Assembly: GCA_035763085.1 (NCBI GenBank)
Contig: DASUBV010000245.1
Coordinates: 1 to 8,221, forward strand
Source of the DNA: DASUBV01 sp035763085
Lineage (GTDB): Bacteria > Actinomycetota > Actinomycetes > Streptosporangiales > Streptosporangiaceae
DNA: 8,221 nt
Direction: 5' to 3'
Below, piece by piece: positions 1 through 5,245 of this stretch. The notes under the pieces were generated by a model that was not told the DNA's origin, made no database searches, and was given only the letters and a program-made list of their open reading frames with translations. The translations under genes and the position numbers were made by a program. Numbering within the stretch: the first letter of the stretch is position 1; every line of letters begins with the position of its first letter.

Positions 1-1
1 G

Positions 2-493
2 ACCCGCGCCGAGCGGATCGTCTTCTGCCATGATCACCCGCGCGACGGCGTGACCAGCGCCGACCTCACGGGGTTCGCCCGGACGCTTTCGGGGCTGGGG
101 CGCGAGGCCGCCGACCACGGCCTCGCCCTGTCCCTGCACCACCACTTCCAGCAGCCCGTCATGCACCGGCCCGACTTTGACGTGTTCTTCGCCGCGGTGG
201 AGCAGGTCGGCCTCACCGTCGACACCGCGCACCTGGCCAAGTCGGGAATCACCGACATCGCCGGGCTGATCCGCGACCTCAGCGGCGTGATCGACAACAT
301 CCACGTGAAGGACTATGACCGGGGCGAATTCCGGATCCTGGGCCGCGGCACACTCGACTTCACCGGCATCCTGGCAGCGCTGCGCGACATCGGCTACCAG
401 GGGTGGCTGTGTGTCGATGAGGAAAGCCCGGCCAGCCTGGACGAGGGCCTGCGGGCGTCCCGGGATTACCTGCGGGAACTCGGGGTGCCCTGA
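2..493 (+). CDS. Sugar phosphate isomerase/epimerase, TIM-barrel family (3' part only)
   Basis: The last 163 codons of a gene whose start lies left of the window; the frame is open from base 2 to the TGA at 491-493. The protein looks like an AP-endonuclease-2-type TIM barrel (xylose isomerase-like/IolE-like sugar isomerases and epimerases). Numbered within the fragment, visible family landmarks are the His-rich strand LSLHHHF (43-49), DTAHLAKSG (74-82) with the Asp and His that usually bind the divalent metal, NIHVKDYD (99-106) with another metal-site His and Asp, and WLCVDEES (135-142) with the C-terminal metal-ligand Glu on the last strand. The segment between, GRGTLDFTGILAALRDIGY, is the usual 'G.G.lDf..il.aL...GY' of these enzymes. 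It is probably cytosolic and acts on a sugar or inositol derivative, but the substrate cannot be told. A GTG at 50 is internal to the fold and is not the start. It runs convergent to the M56 gene. Confidence 0.87.
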   Translation, partial: TRAERIVFCHDHPRDGVTSADLTGFARTLSGLGREAADHGLALSLHHHFQQPVMHRPDFDVFFAAVEQVGLTVDTAHLAKSGITDIAGLIRDLSGVIDNIHVKDYDRGEFRILGRGTLDFTGILAALRDIGYQGWLCVDEESPASLDEGLRASRDYLRELGVP

Positions 494-741
494 GCGACAT
501 CGCCTCGATCCGCTAGAGCGTCGGCTTAGGCGGTGCCCCATCCGGCAAACCATGAATTGCCGAAGTTTAGTTGACCGAAGTACACCTGACTAACTGCGTG
601 ACTCATGGATGCCTGGCCTGGGAGCTGACCCTGACGTGTCCGCTGGCTAGTCGGCGCCGGGTGGATTCGCCGGGCTGGGGCGGGCAGCCTTGCCGCGACC
701 TTAGACCGGGGCCAGGAAGCTGCTCAGGATGTGCTGGACGG
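494..741. other. Convergent intergenic region, no gene seen
   Basis: This stretch separates the isomerase gene (+) from the M56 peptidase gene (-). No frame here looks like a protein. Bases around 550-600 are noticeably richer in A/T than the surroundings. The only structure I see is a weak hairpin, GGCTG (673-677) with CAGCC (685-689) and a 7-base loop, which might help terminate one of the converging transcripts. There is no T-run on either strand. Confidence 0.5.
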
Positions 742-1668
742 CTAGGGATGGCTGGCGACGCTGCACGCGGCCGCGAGCAGCGGGAGACAGGCGATGGCGA
801 CCGGCAGGGCGAGCCCGGCAGCGGCTGCCAGCCGGGAAGCCCGGGCGGGCGGCTGGGGTGTCAGGAGCCGCTGGATCCGGGTGATGGCGGCCGGCCCGCC
901 GGCGCTGAGCGCGGGGACGCGGGTAGCCGGCGTGGCGAGCACGACCAGCGCGGCAGCGAGGTCGTCGCGGCGGTGCTGGCGCGCGGCCGCGTCGTCGGCG
1001 GCCATCTCGGCGAGGCGGGCGAACTGCGGGCCGGCCTGCGCCAGCAGCGGCACTCGGGGGAAGGCGCGCGCGAGCGCCGAGCAGATGGCGAGCGCCAGGT
1101 GGTGGCGGCTGCGAAGGTGGGAGCGCTCATGGGCGAGGACCGCGTGCAGCTGCGCGGGCTCAAGCGCGGCCAGGGCGCCGGCGGACACGACGATCCGGTG
1201 GCCGCGCCCGTGCAGGCGGCCCGGCAGGCAGTACACCGCGGGCTCGTCACTGCCGACGATGACGGCGCCCAGCGCACGATCCGGGTGGCCGGCAGCTGCG
1301 ACCAGGGCAGCAAGCCGGTTCCTGTCCTGCCGGACGGCCCGCAGCCCGGTGACCAGGCACCAGGCCGTGCGCAGCACGACCGCGGCGGCGAGCACGGAGG
1401 CCGCGGCCGTGCTGATGGCCCCGGGGACAGGCTGGGGATGGCCGGGCTGCTGTGCTGTCCAGGTCAGGGCGACCGGCGGCGCCACGGCCAGGATCGCCAG
1501 CGTGACGGCGGCGACCCAGGACAGCGGCAGGGTCAGCCACAGGCTCATGGCCAGGCGGGGCGAGCGCATCGCCCAGCGGCGGCCCAGCGCGGCGGGGGCC
1601 AGCACGCCGGTGCCCGCCACGTACAGGGCGAGCACCGCGGCGGTGCCGAGGGAGCCGGCTCCGGTCAT
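742..1668 (-). CDS. M56 family (BlaR1/MecR1-like) membrane zinc metallopeptidase, short form
   Basis: A 308-residue integral membrane protease. The zinc site is the HExxH motif HERSH at residues 180-184, with EMAADD at 221-226 supplying the third ligand, as in the BlaR1/MecR1 peptidase domain. Hydrophobic segments at about 6-27, 41-65, 84-106 and 281-303 are consistent with four transmembrane helices around a cytoplasmic protease loop. BlaR1 proteins of staphylococci are about twice as long and end in an extracellular penicillin-binding sensor. Here the protein stops a few residues after the last helix, so no sensor domain exists. Short M56 partners like this are known next to BlaI-type repressors in actinobacteria (for example the BlaI/BlaR pair of Mycobacterium tuberculosis). 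The ATG lies in an ATGA overlap with the repressor gene (1665-1668), implying translational coupling. The likely role is induced cleavage or inactivation of the repressor; the signal is unknown. Confidence 0.92.
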   Translation of the reverse strand: MTGAGSLGTAAVLALYVAGTGVLAPAALGRRWAMRSPRLAMSLWLTLPLSWVAAVTLAILAVAPPVALTWTAQQPGHPQPVPGAISTAAASVLAAAVVLRTAWCLVTGLRAVRQDRNRLAALVAAAGHPDRALGAVIVGSDEPAVYCLPGRLHGRGHRIVVSAGALAALEPAQLHAVLAHERSHLRSRHHLALAICSALARAFPRVPLLAQAGPQFARLAEMAADDAAARQHRRDDLAAALVVLATPATRVPALSAGGPAAITRIQRLLTPQPPARASRLAAAAGLALPVAIACLPLLAAACSVASHP

Positions 1669-2033
1669 GGCGCGCCCTGGCCGGTGAGGCGGCGGAAGGC
1701 CTCGCCGAGTGCGCCGGCCTCGTCATCGGACAGCGTCTCGACGAAGTGCATCAGCACCGCGGGCCGGTCGCTGCTGCCCGCCAGGGCCTGCCGCATGAGC
1801 CGGGCGCTGTACTCGTCACCGGACACCAGCGGCTCATACCGGTAGGCCCGGCCGTCGGCGTGGCGCTGCAGCCAGCCCTTCTTGCGCAGGTTGTCCATCA
1901 CGGTCATCACGGTCGTGTAGGCGATGGACCGCTCGGTCTGCAAGTCCGAGAGGACGTCGCGGACCGTCACCGCCGTGCGCCGGTCCCAGATCCGGCGCAT
2001 GACCTCGGCCTCAAGGTCGCCAAGTTCCGGCAC
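1665..2033 (-). CDS. BlaI/MecI/CopY family transcriptional repressor
   Basis: A 122-residue winged-helix repressor, normal for the family (about 120-130). The N-terminal half has LGDLEAEVMRRIW (4-16), then the recognition-helix region IAYTTVMTVMDNLRKKG (37-53) and a wing with the typical GRAYRYEP (61-68). The C-terminal part (about 73-115) is the helical dimerisation region. I start it at GTG 2033 because a strong ribosome binding site (AGGAGG, 2045-2040) sits 6 bases upstream. A longer reading from GTG 2048 would place that site inside the coding sequence and add five residues absent from most relatives. It is co-transcribed with the M56 gene and probably represses itself through the dyad at 2070-2087. 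Two further matching dyads face the divergent ABC operon, which is therefore its probable second target. Confidence 0.93.
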   Translation of the reverse strand: MPELGDLEAEVMRRIWDRRTAVTVRDVLSDLQTERSIAYTTVMTVMDNLRKKGWLQRHADGRAYRYEPLVSGDEYSARLMRQALAGSSDRPAVLMHFVETLSDDEAGALGEAFRRLTGQGAP

Positions 2034-2037
2034 GGCA

Positions 2038-2046
2038 CTCCTCCTC
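2038..2046 (-). promoter_or_regulatory. Ribosome binding site that fixes the BlaI-type start
   Basis: On the minus strand the bases read GAGGAGGAG. The AGGAGG core (2045-2040) is followed by six bases and then GTG at 2033-2031. This supports the shorter repressor reading over the GTG at 2048. Confidence 0.8.
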
Positions 2047-2069
2047 ACCGGGTCCGGCTCGCTACCGGG

Positions 2070-2087
2070 CTACTACCTGGATAGTAG
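2070..2087 (-). promoter_or_regulatory. BlaI-type operator overlapping a -10 element of the repressor promoter
   Basis: The sequence CTACTACCTGGATAGTAG is an inverted repeat with 6-base arms (CTACTA/TAGTAG) and a 6-base spacer. It resembles the TAC/GTA-type dyads bound by BlaI/MecI repressors. Read on the minus strand, TACTAT at 2086-2081 is a plausible -10 hexamer about 48 bases upstream of the repressor GTG, so binding here would block its own promoter. No good -35 sits 17 bases further upstream; the nearest, TTGACG at 2115-2110, is 23 bases from it. The dyad is seen directly; its function is inferred. Confidence 0.78.
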
Positions 2088-2139
2088 CTTGCCCGGGCCG
2101 GGGCCTGCCCGTCAACGCCGTCCCGCTTGCGCGACCATC

Positions 2140-2155
2140 AACTATTGAGATAGTA
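2140..2155 (+). promoter_or_regulatory. BlaI-type operator facing the ABC operon (copy 1)
   Basis: AACTA (2140-2144), six bases, then TAGTA (2151-2155). It keeps the half-site and 6-base spacing of the 2070-2087 dyad with one mismatch. The inner bases also pair, giving the perfect inverted repeat ACTAT-N4-ATAGT at 2141-2154. A possible -35, TTGAGA (2145-2150), lies inside it, with TAGAGA (2168-2173) 17 bases on as a weak -10. Confidence 0.7.
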
Positions 2156-2169
2156 CTAATCAAATAGTA
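2154..2169 (+). promoter_or_regulatory. BlaI-type operator facing the ABC operon (copy 2)
   Basis: TACTA (2154-2158), ATCAAA, TAGTA (2165-2169): an exact match in both half-sites and spacing to the core of the 2070-2087 dyad. It overlaps copy 1 by two bases, so the centres are 14 bases apart. It ends 32 bases before the GTG of the ABC ATPase gene, so a bound repressor would cover the promoter or the transcript start. Confidence 0.74.
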
Positions 2170-2200
2170 GAGAGCGTCGGGGCCAGGTGAAGGAGGACTG

Positions 2201-2968
2201 GTGGCAGGGCCTGCTGGCTGGATTGTGGCCGATGAGCTGGTCAAGAGCTTCGGACAGGTCGCCGCGGTGGCAGGCCTGAGCTTCCGCGCGGGCCCGGGGG
2301 CGGTCACCGCGTTCCTCGGATCCAACGGTGCGGGGAAGACCACCACGCTCCGGATGCTGCTCGGTCTCGTCGCTCCCGACAGGGGCAGCGCGACCATCGC
2401 CGGGCAGCGCTATACCGAGCTGTCAGACCCCGGCCGGGTCGTGGGGGCGGTGCTGGACACCGGCGGGTTTCATCCGGGCCGCAGTGGCCGCGACCACCTG
2501 CGGGTGTACTGCGCCGCGGGCGGCTATCCGCCCGGCCGTGCGGATGAGGTGCTCGAGCTCAGCGGGCTGGCCGGAGCCGCGCGCCGGAAGGTTCGCGGGT
2601 ACTCGCTGGGGATGCGCCAGCGCCTGGCACTCGCGACCGCGCTGCTAGGCGACCCGCCGGTGCTGGTCCTGGACGAGCCTGCCAATGGCCTGGACCCGCA
2701 GGGCATTGCCTGGCTGCGCGGCCTGCTCCGGCAGTACGCCAGCGACGGGCGCACCGTGCTGTTCTCCAGCCACGCGCTGGCCGAGGTGGAGCAGCTCGCC
2801 GACCAGGTGGTGATCGTCAGCGCGGGGCGGCTCGCCGGCCAGGGCACGGTCGCCGAGCTGGCCGCCGGCGCCGACTCCCCGGCGCGCCTGGAAGAGGTCT
2901 TTCTCCGGCTGACCGCCGGCGCGGGCGACGGATCCGCAGCCCGCCGGCCAGGGGCGGAGTCGTCATGA
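2201..2968 (+). CDS. ABC transporter ATP-binding protein (ABC-2 type exporter)
   Basis: A 255-residue cytoplasmic ATPase that should power the permease encoded next. The nucleotide-binding domain has Walker A GSNGAGKT (40-47), the signature YSLGMRQ (134-140, a variant of LSGGQ), Walker B VLVLDEP (154-160), D-loop GLDPQG (163-168) and the switch His in SSHA (H191). The usual Q-loop Gln is absent: where it is expected the protein reads VGAVLDTGGFHPGRSGRDHL (81-100). That 'D..G.HPGR..R.HL' pattern is, as I recall, common in an actinobacterial branch of antibiotic/bacitracin-type exporters. The GTG start at 2201 is set by AGGAGG at 2191-2196. The stop overlaps the permease start (ATGA, 2965-2968). 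Substrate unknown; export of a peptide, lipid or antimicrobial is usual for this type. It is probably repressed through the dyads at 2140-2169. Confidence 0.96.
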   Translation: MAGPAGWIVADELVKSFGQVAAVAGLSFRAGPGAVTAFLGSNGAGKTTTLRMLLGLVAPDRGSATIAGQRYTELSDPGRVVGAVLDTGGFHPGRSGRDHLRVYCAAGGYPPGRADEVLELSGLAGAARRKVRGYSLGMRQRLALATALLGDPPVLVLDEPANGLDPQGIAWLRGLLRQYASDGRTVLFSSHALAEVEQLADQVVIVSAGRLAGQGTVAELAAGADSPARLEEVFLRLTAGAGDGSAARRPGAESS

Positions 2969-3729
2969 GGCGGCTGACCGCGGCTGAGTTCCGCAAGCTG
3001 GTCACCATCCGGCTGGGGCTGTGGATCCTGCTGGCGTCAGTGGCATGGGCGGCCGGGTACACCGCGCTGGCGCTCACCTACGGCAGCCGGGCCGGCGGCC
3101 TGACCCCGCCGCTGACCAGCGCCGCCGGGCAGCACGCCCTGTTCGCGATCGGCGCCGGGGGCGCCGGGCCGCTGGCTGCGGTGCTCGGCGCCGCCGCGGT
3201 CGCCGGCGAGTTCCGGCACCGGACCGCGGCCACCACCTTCCTGGTGACCCCGCGCCGGGGCCAGGTGATGGGCGCCCAGCTGATCACCTACCTGGTCGCG
3301 GGCATCGTCCTCGCGCTGGCCTGCACGGCAGTCAGCCTGGCCATCACGCTGCCCTGGCTGCACGCCAGGGGCGTCGCCATCTCGCTGACGGGCCACGGCA
3401 ACCTGGCCGTGCTCGGCGGGATCATCGTGTCAGCAGCGGTCCTGGGCGCGGCGGGCGCCGGGCTGGGCGCCCTGGCCGGCGGGCAGCTCACAGCGGTCGC
3501 CAGCCTGCTCATCTACCTGTACGTTGCCGAGCCGGTGGTGTCCCACATCACCGCCCTGAACGCCTGGACGCCGTACCTGCCCGGCGTGGCCGCCGACGGA
3601 CTCACGCAGGCCGCCCAGGCCGGGGTCCGCCTGCTGGCTCCCTGGCTGGGCGGGGTGGTGCTCGCCGCCTGGGCCGCCGCACTCGCCGCCGCGGGCACTG
3701 TCCGGACGCTCCGCCGGGACCTCACGTGA
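2965..3729 (+). CDS. ABC-2 type transporter permease
   Basis: A 254-residue membrane protein and partner of the preceding ATPase. I see about six hydrophobic segments, near 17-38, 60-80, 105-128, 147-171, 174-194 and 224-246. Between the second and third is the cytoplasmic motif GEFRHRTAATTFLVTPRR (81-98), the 'E[FY]R..T...L.tP.R' typical of ABC-2 permeases of the YhaP/bacitracin-exporter kind. A positively charged N-terminus (RRLTAAEFRKL) and C-terminus (RTLRRDLT) fit both ends being cytoplasmic. It starts with ATG in an ATGA overlap with the ATPase gene and ends in a GTGA overlap with lgt, so the three genes are almost certainly translated from one message. The substrate cannot be told. Confidence 0.92.
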   Translation: MRRLTAAEFRKLVTIRLGLWILLASVAWAAGYTALALTYGSRAGGLTPPLTSAAGQHALFAIGAGGAGPLAAVLGAAAVAGEFRHRTAATTFLVTPRRGQVMGAQLITYLVAGIVLALACTAVSLAITLPWLHARGVAISLTGHGNLAVLGGIIVSAAVLGAAGAGLGALAGGQLTAVASLLIYLYVAEPVVSHITALNAWTPYLPGVAADGLTQAAQAGVRLLAPWLGGVVLAAWAAALAAAGTVRTLRRDLT

Positions 3730-4592
3730 CCGCCGTGGCCGGCCGTCCGGGGGATCAGGTCCTCGCCTTCATCCCGAGCCCGCCGGTCAGCGGTATCCAT
3801 CTGGGACCGCTGGACGTGCACCTGTACGGCCTGATGTACGTGATCGGGATCTCAGCGGCGATCTGGATCACCCGGCGCCGGTGGGCCGCCGCGGGCGGCG
3901 ACCCCGCGCTCGTCTACGACGTCGCGACGTGGGCCGTGCCGGCCGGGATCGTGGGCGGGCGGATCTACTTCGACATCACCACGCCCTTCGACATCAGCCC
4001 GCACACCTGGTGGGGGCCGCTGGCGGTCTGGAACGGCGGGCTCGGCGTCTGGGGCGGCATTGCCCTCGCCTCGGTGGTCGGAGCATGGCGGGTACGGCGG
4101 GCTGGCGCGAGCGTCGGCCTGTTCATGAACGCTGTCGCCCCTGCTCTGCTGGTTGCCCAGGCGATCGGGCGCATCGGCAACTACTTCAACCAGGAGCTGT
4201 TCGGGAAGCCGAGCAGCCTGCCCTGGGCCGTGCAGATCAGCCGCGCAGCCCGGCTGCACTCCGGCCTGCCTGCCGCCGACCTGAGATTCAGCACGTTCCA
4301 GCCGTCCTTCCTGTACGAGCTGATCTTCGACCTGGCCCTGGCCGCGGCACTCATCTGGATCGGCCGCACCTGGCCGATCCGGCCGCAGGGTCTCTTCGCG
4401 CTCTACGTGGCCGGCTACTCCGCATACCGGATATTCGAGGAGACCATCCGAATTGACTCCTCCGCCCACATCCTGGGGCTGCGGCTGAACTTCTTCATCG
4501 CGATCATCGTCACGATCGCCGGCCTGGCCTGGTTCATCGTCGTCCAGCGCACGCGACCCGCTCCCGCGTTGCCGGCCCACGGCCAGGGCTGA
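3726..4592 (+). CDS. lgt: Prolipoprotein diacylglyceryl transferase
   Basis: A 288-residue membrane enzyme that moves diacylglycerol from phosphatidylglycerol to the lipobox Cys of prolipoproteins, the first step of lipoprotein maturation. It opens with the family's LAFIPSPPVSGIHLGPLDVH (13-32). It carries the Lgt signature GRIGNYFNQELFG (148-160), with Arg, Asn and Glu at the positions known to be essential in E. coli Lgt, and YRIFEETIR (234-242) matching the C-terminal Arg/Glu region. The conserved loop WNGGLGVWGG (102-111) has Trp109 where E. coli has His103, as I recall is usual in actinobacteria. About seven membrane helices are expected. The GTG at 3726 overlaps the permease stop (GTGA); GTG 3735 is an alternative. 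The frame is open further upstream, but that part is antisense-like noise inside the permease gene. Being downstream of an exporter and under BlaI-like dyads suggests an accessory copy. Confidence 0.96.
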   Translation: MTAVAGRPGDQVLAFIPSPPVSGIHLGPLDVHLYGLMYVIGISAAIWITRRRWAAAGGDPALVYDVATWAVPAGIVGGRIYFDITTPFDISPHTWWGPLAVWNGGLGVWGGIALASVVGAWRVRRAGASVGLFMNAVAPALLVAQAIGRIGNYFNQELFGKPSSLPWAVQISRAARLHSGLPAADLRFSTFQPSFLYELIFDLALAAALIWIGRTWPIRPQGLFALYVAGYSAYRIFEETIRIDSSAHILGLRLNFFIAIIVTIAGLAWFIVVQRTRPAPALPAHGQG

Positions 4593-4623
4593 CCCTGAGG
4601 CCTGAAGGACGCATCTCAGGGTC
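4591..4623 (+). terminator. Hairpin at the end of the ABC-lgt operon
   Basis: GACCCTGAG (4591-4599) and CTCAGGGTC (4615-4623) form a perfect 9-base-pair stem with a 15-base loop, beginning inside the lgt stop codon. There is no T-run, as in many actinobacterial terminators. It may instead protect the 3' end of the message. Confidence 0.6.
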
Positions 4624-4717
4624 GGACCGGGGCCGTCCCCGATCGACGCAGGCCCCGGCGGCGGGCAGCCTGGAGACATCGGCACCACCGCCGTGACCTG
4701 AATGGAGACCGACCACC

Positions 4718-4873
4718 ATGTTCGCGATCATCGCCATCATCCTCGTCGCCGTCGTGGCCCTGACCGTCCTCAGCTTCGCCGTCCACGTCCTGTTCTCGCC
4801 GTGGCTGCTGCTGGCGCTGGTCATCGGGGTCCTGGCCTGGGTCAAGTTCCGCCCGCGGCACTCCCGTCAGTAG
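4718..4873 (+). CDS. Small hydrophobic two-helix membrane protein
   Basis: A 51-residue protein from ATG 4718 to TAG 4871-4873. GGAGA at 4704-4708 lies 9 bases upstream and is a good ribosome binding site. Almost the whole chain is hydrophobic: one helix at about 2-25, a short turn with Ser-Pro (27-28), a second helix at about 29-43, then a basic tail (KFRPRHSRQ, 43-51). The basic C-terminus suggests both ends are cytoplasmic. Third codon positions are nearly all G or C, supporting real coding. It resembles the short 'hydrophobic protein' genes scattered through Streptomyces and relatives, which have no known function. It is on the same strand as lgt but separated by the 4591-4623 hairpin and about 95 bases, so it probably has its own promoter. 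Confidence 0.78.
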   Translation: MFAIIAIILVAVVALTVLSFAVHVLFSPWLLLALVIGVLAWVKFRPRHSRQ

Positions 4874-4882
4874 CCGGAATGA

Positions 4883-5014
4883 GCGGCCGCGAGCGTCGCC
4901 GAGCCGGGGCTGCGGGGCCTGGCGCCCGGCACGGCGACGAACGGCGGCACCGACGCGCTCCGGTTCACCTCGGGTCACAACCACGAGCAGGACGGCCTGC
5001 GCGGCGTCCTGTAA
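4883..5014 (+). other. Start-less open frame, possible gene remnant
   Basis: Between an in-frame TGA (4880-4882) and TAA (5012-5014) lie 43 codons with no ATG, GTG or TTG. The translation ends TDALRFTSGHNHEQDGLRGVL-like, a mixed, protein-like composition rather than the Arg/Ala/Pro-rich runs of shadow frames. A strong terminator hairpin follows 43 bases later, as expected after a real gene end. It could be the 3' relic of a gene that lost its 5' part, or chance. I do not recognise the family. Confidence 0.25.
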
Positions 5015-5057
5015 CACCGCACGCACGCCCGCCGGCTTGCGCGGCCGTGACTGAGCC

Positions 5058-5086
5058 GGGCCGGGAACCGTGCTGGTTCCCGGCCC
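5058..5086 (+). terminator. Strong terminator-like hairpin
   Basis: GGGCCGGGAACC (5058-5069) pairs perfectly with GGTTCCCGGCCC (5075-5086) around a 5-base loop: a 12-base-pair stem. No T-run follows. It lies between the small hydrophobic gene and the oxidase gene, so it would insulate the oxidase from upstream transcription. Confidence 0.75.
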
Positions 5087-5201
5087 CGTCTGCTGCTGCC
5101 CAGGCCAGCGCATCCTCCCGCCGGACTCATTGCCGGCTACTCCGCCCGTCGTACGGGAGCGGTGGACTGAGTCCCTGCTGACTAGGCGAAATGCGCGCCC
5201 T

Positions 5202-5220
5202 GCGGCCGACGACAGGCCGC
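5202..5220 (+). repeat. Inverted repeat in the oxidase leader (distal)
   Basis: GCGGCC (5202-5207) and GGCCGC (5215-5220) form a perfect 6-base-pair dyad with a 7-base spacer, ending 25 bases before the oxidase ATG. It could be a regulator site or RNA hairpin; dyads this short also arise by chance in GC-rich DNA. Confidence 0.45.
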
Positions 5221-5224
5221 CCCC

Positions 5225-5245
5225 GGGATCGGCAGCATCGATCCC
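5225..5245 (+). promoter_or_regulatory. Inverted repeat abutting the oxidase start codon
   Basis: GGGATCG (5225-5231) and CGATCCC (5239-5245) form a perfect 7-base-pair dyad with a 7-base spacer. Its last base is directly before the ATG at 5246. No normally spaced ribosome binding site is seen, so this element occupies the place where one should be. It may be an operator over a leaderless or near-leaderless start, or an RNA hairpin controlling initiation. Confidence 0.5.

Noticed and set aside
565..600. Possible promoter around TTGACC (about 570) in the left intergenic region
   Set aside because: No -10 at proper spacing and no gene downstream on the plus strand to be served.
571..1845. Long plus-strand open frame across the M56 and repressor genes
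   Set aside because: Its translation is Gly/Arg/Gln/Pro-rich with no domain, and it is antisense to two well-supported genes; a GC-rich shadow frame.
3021..3725. Upstream extension of the lgt frame inside the permease gene
   Set aside because: The frame is open but Arg/Pro/Gly-rich with no homology-like features. Lgt homology begins at about 3759, and GTG 3726 in the GTGA overlap is the sensible start.
4616..5113. 165-codon minus-strand frame across the small hydrophobic gene
   Set aside because: A highly charged Asp/Arg/Gln repeat-like composition that is the antisense image of the hydrophobic gene; no ribosome site or family match.
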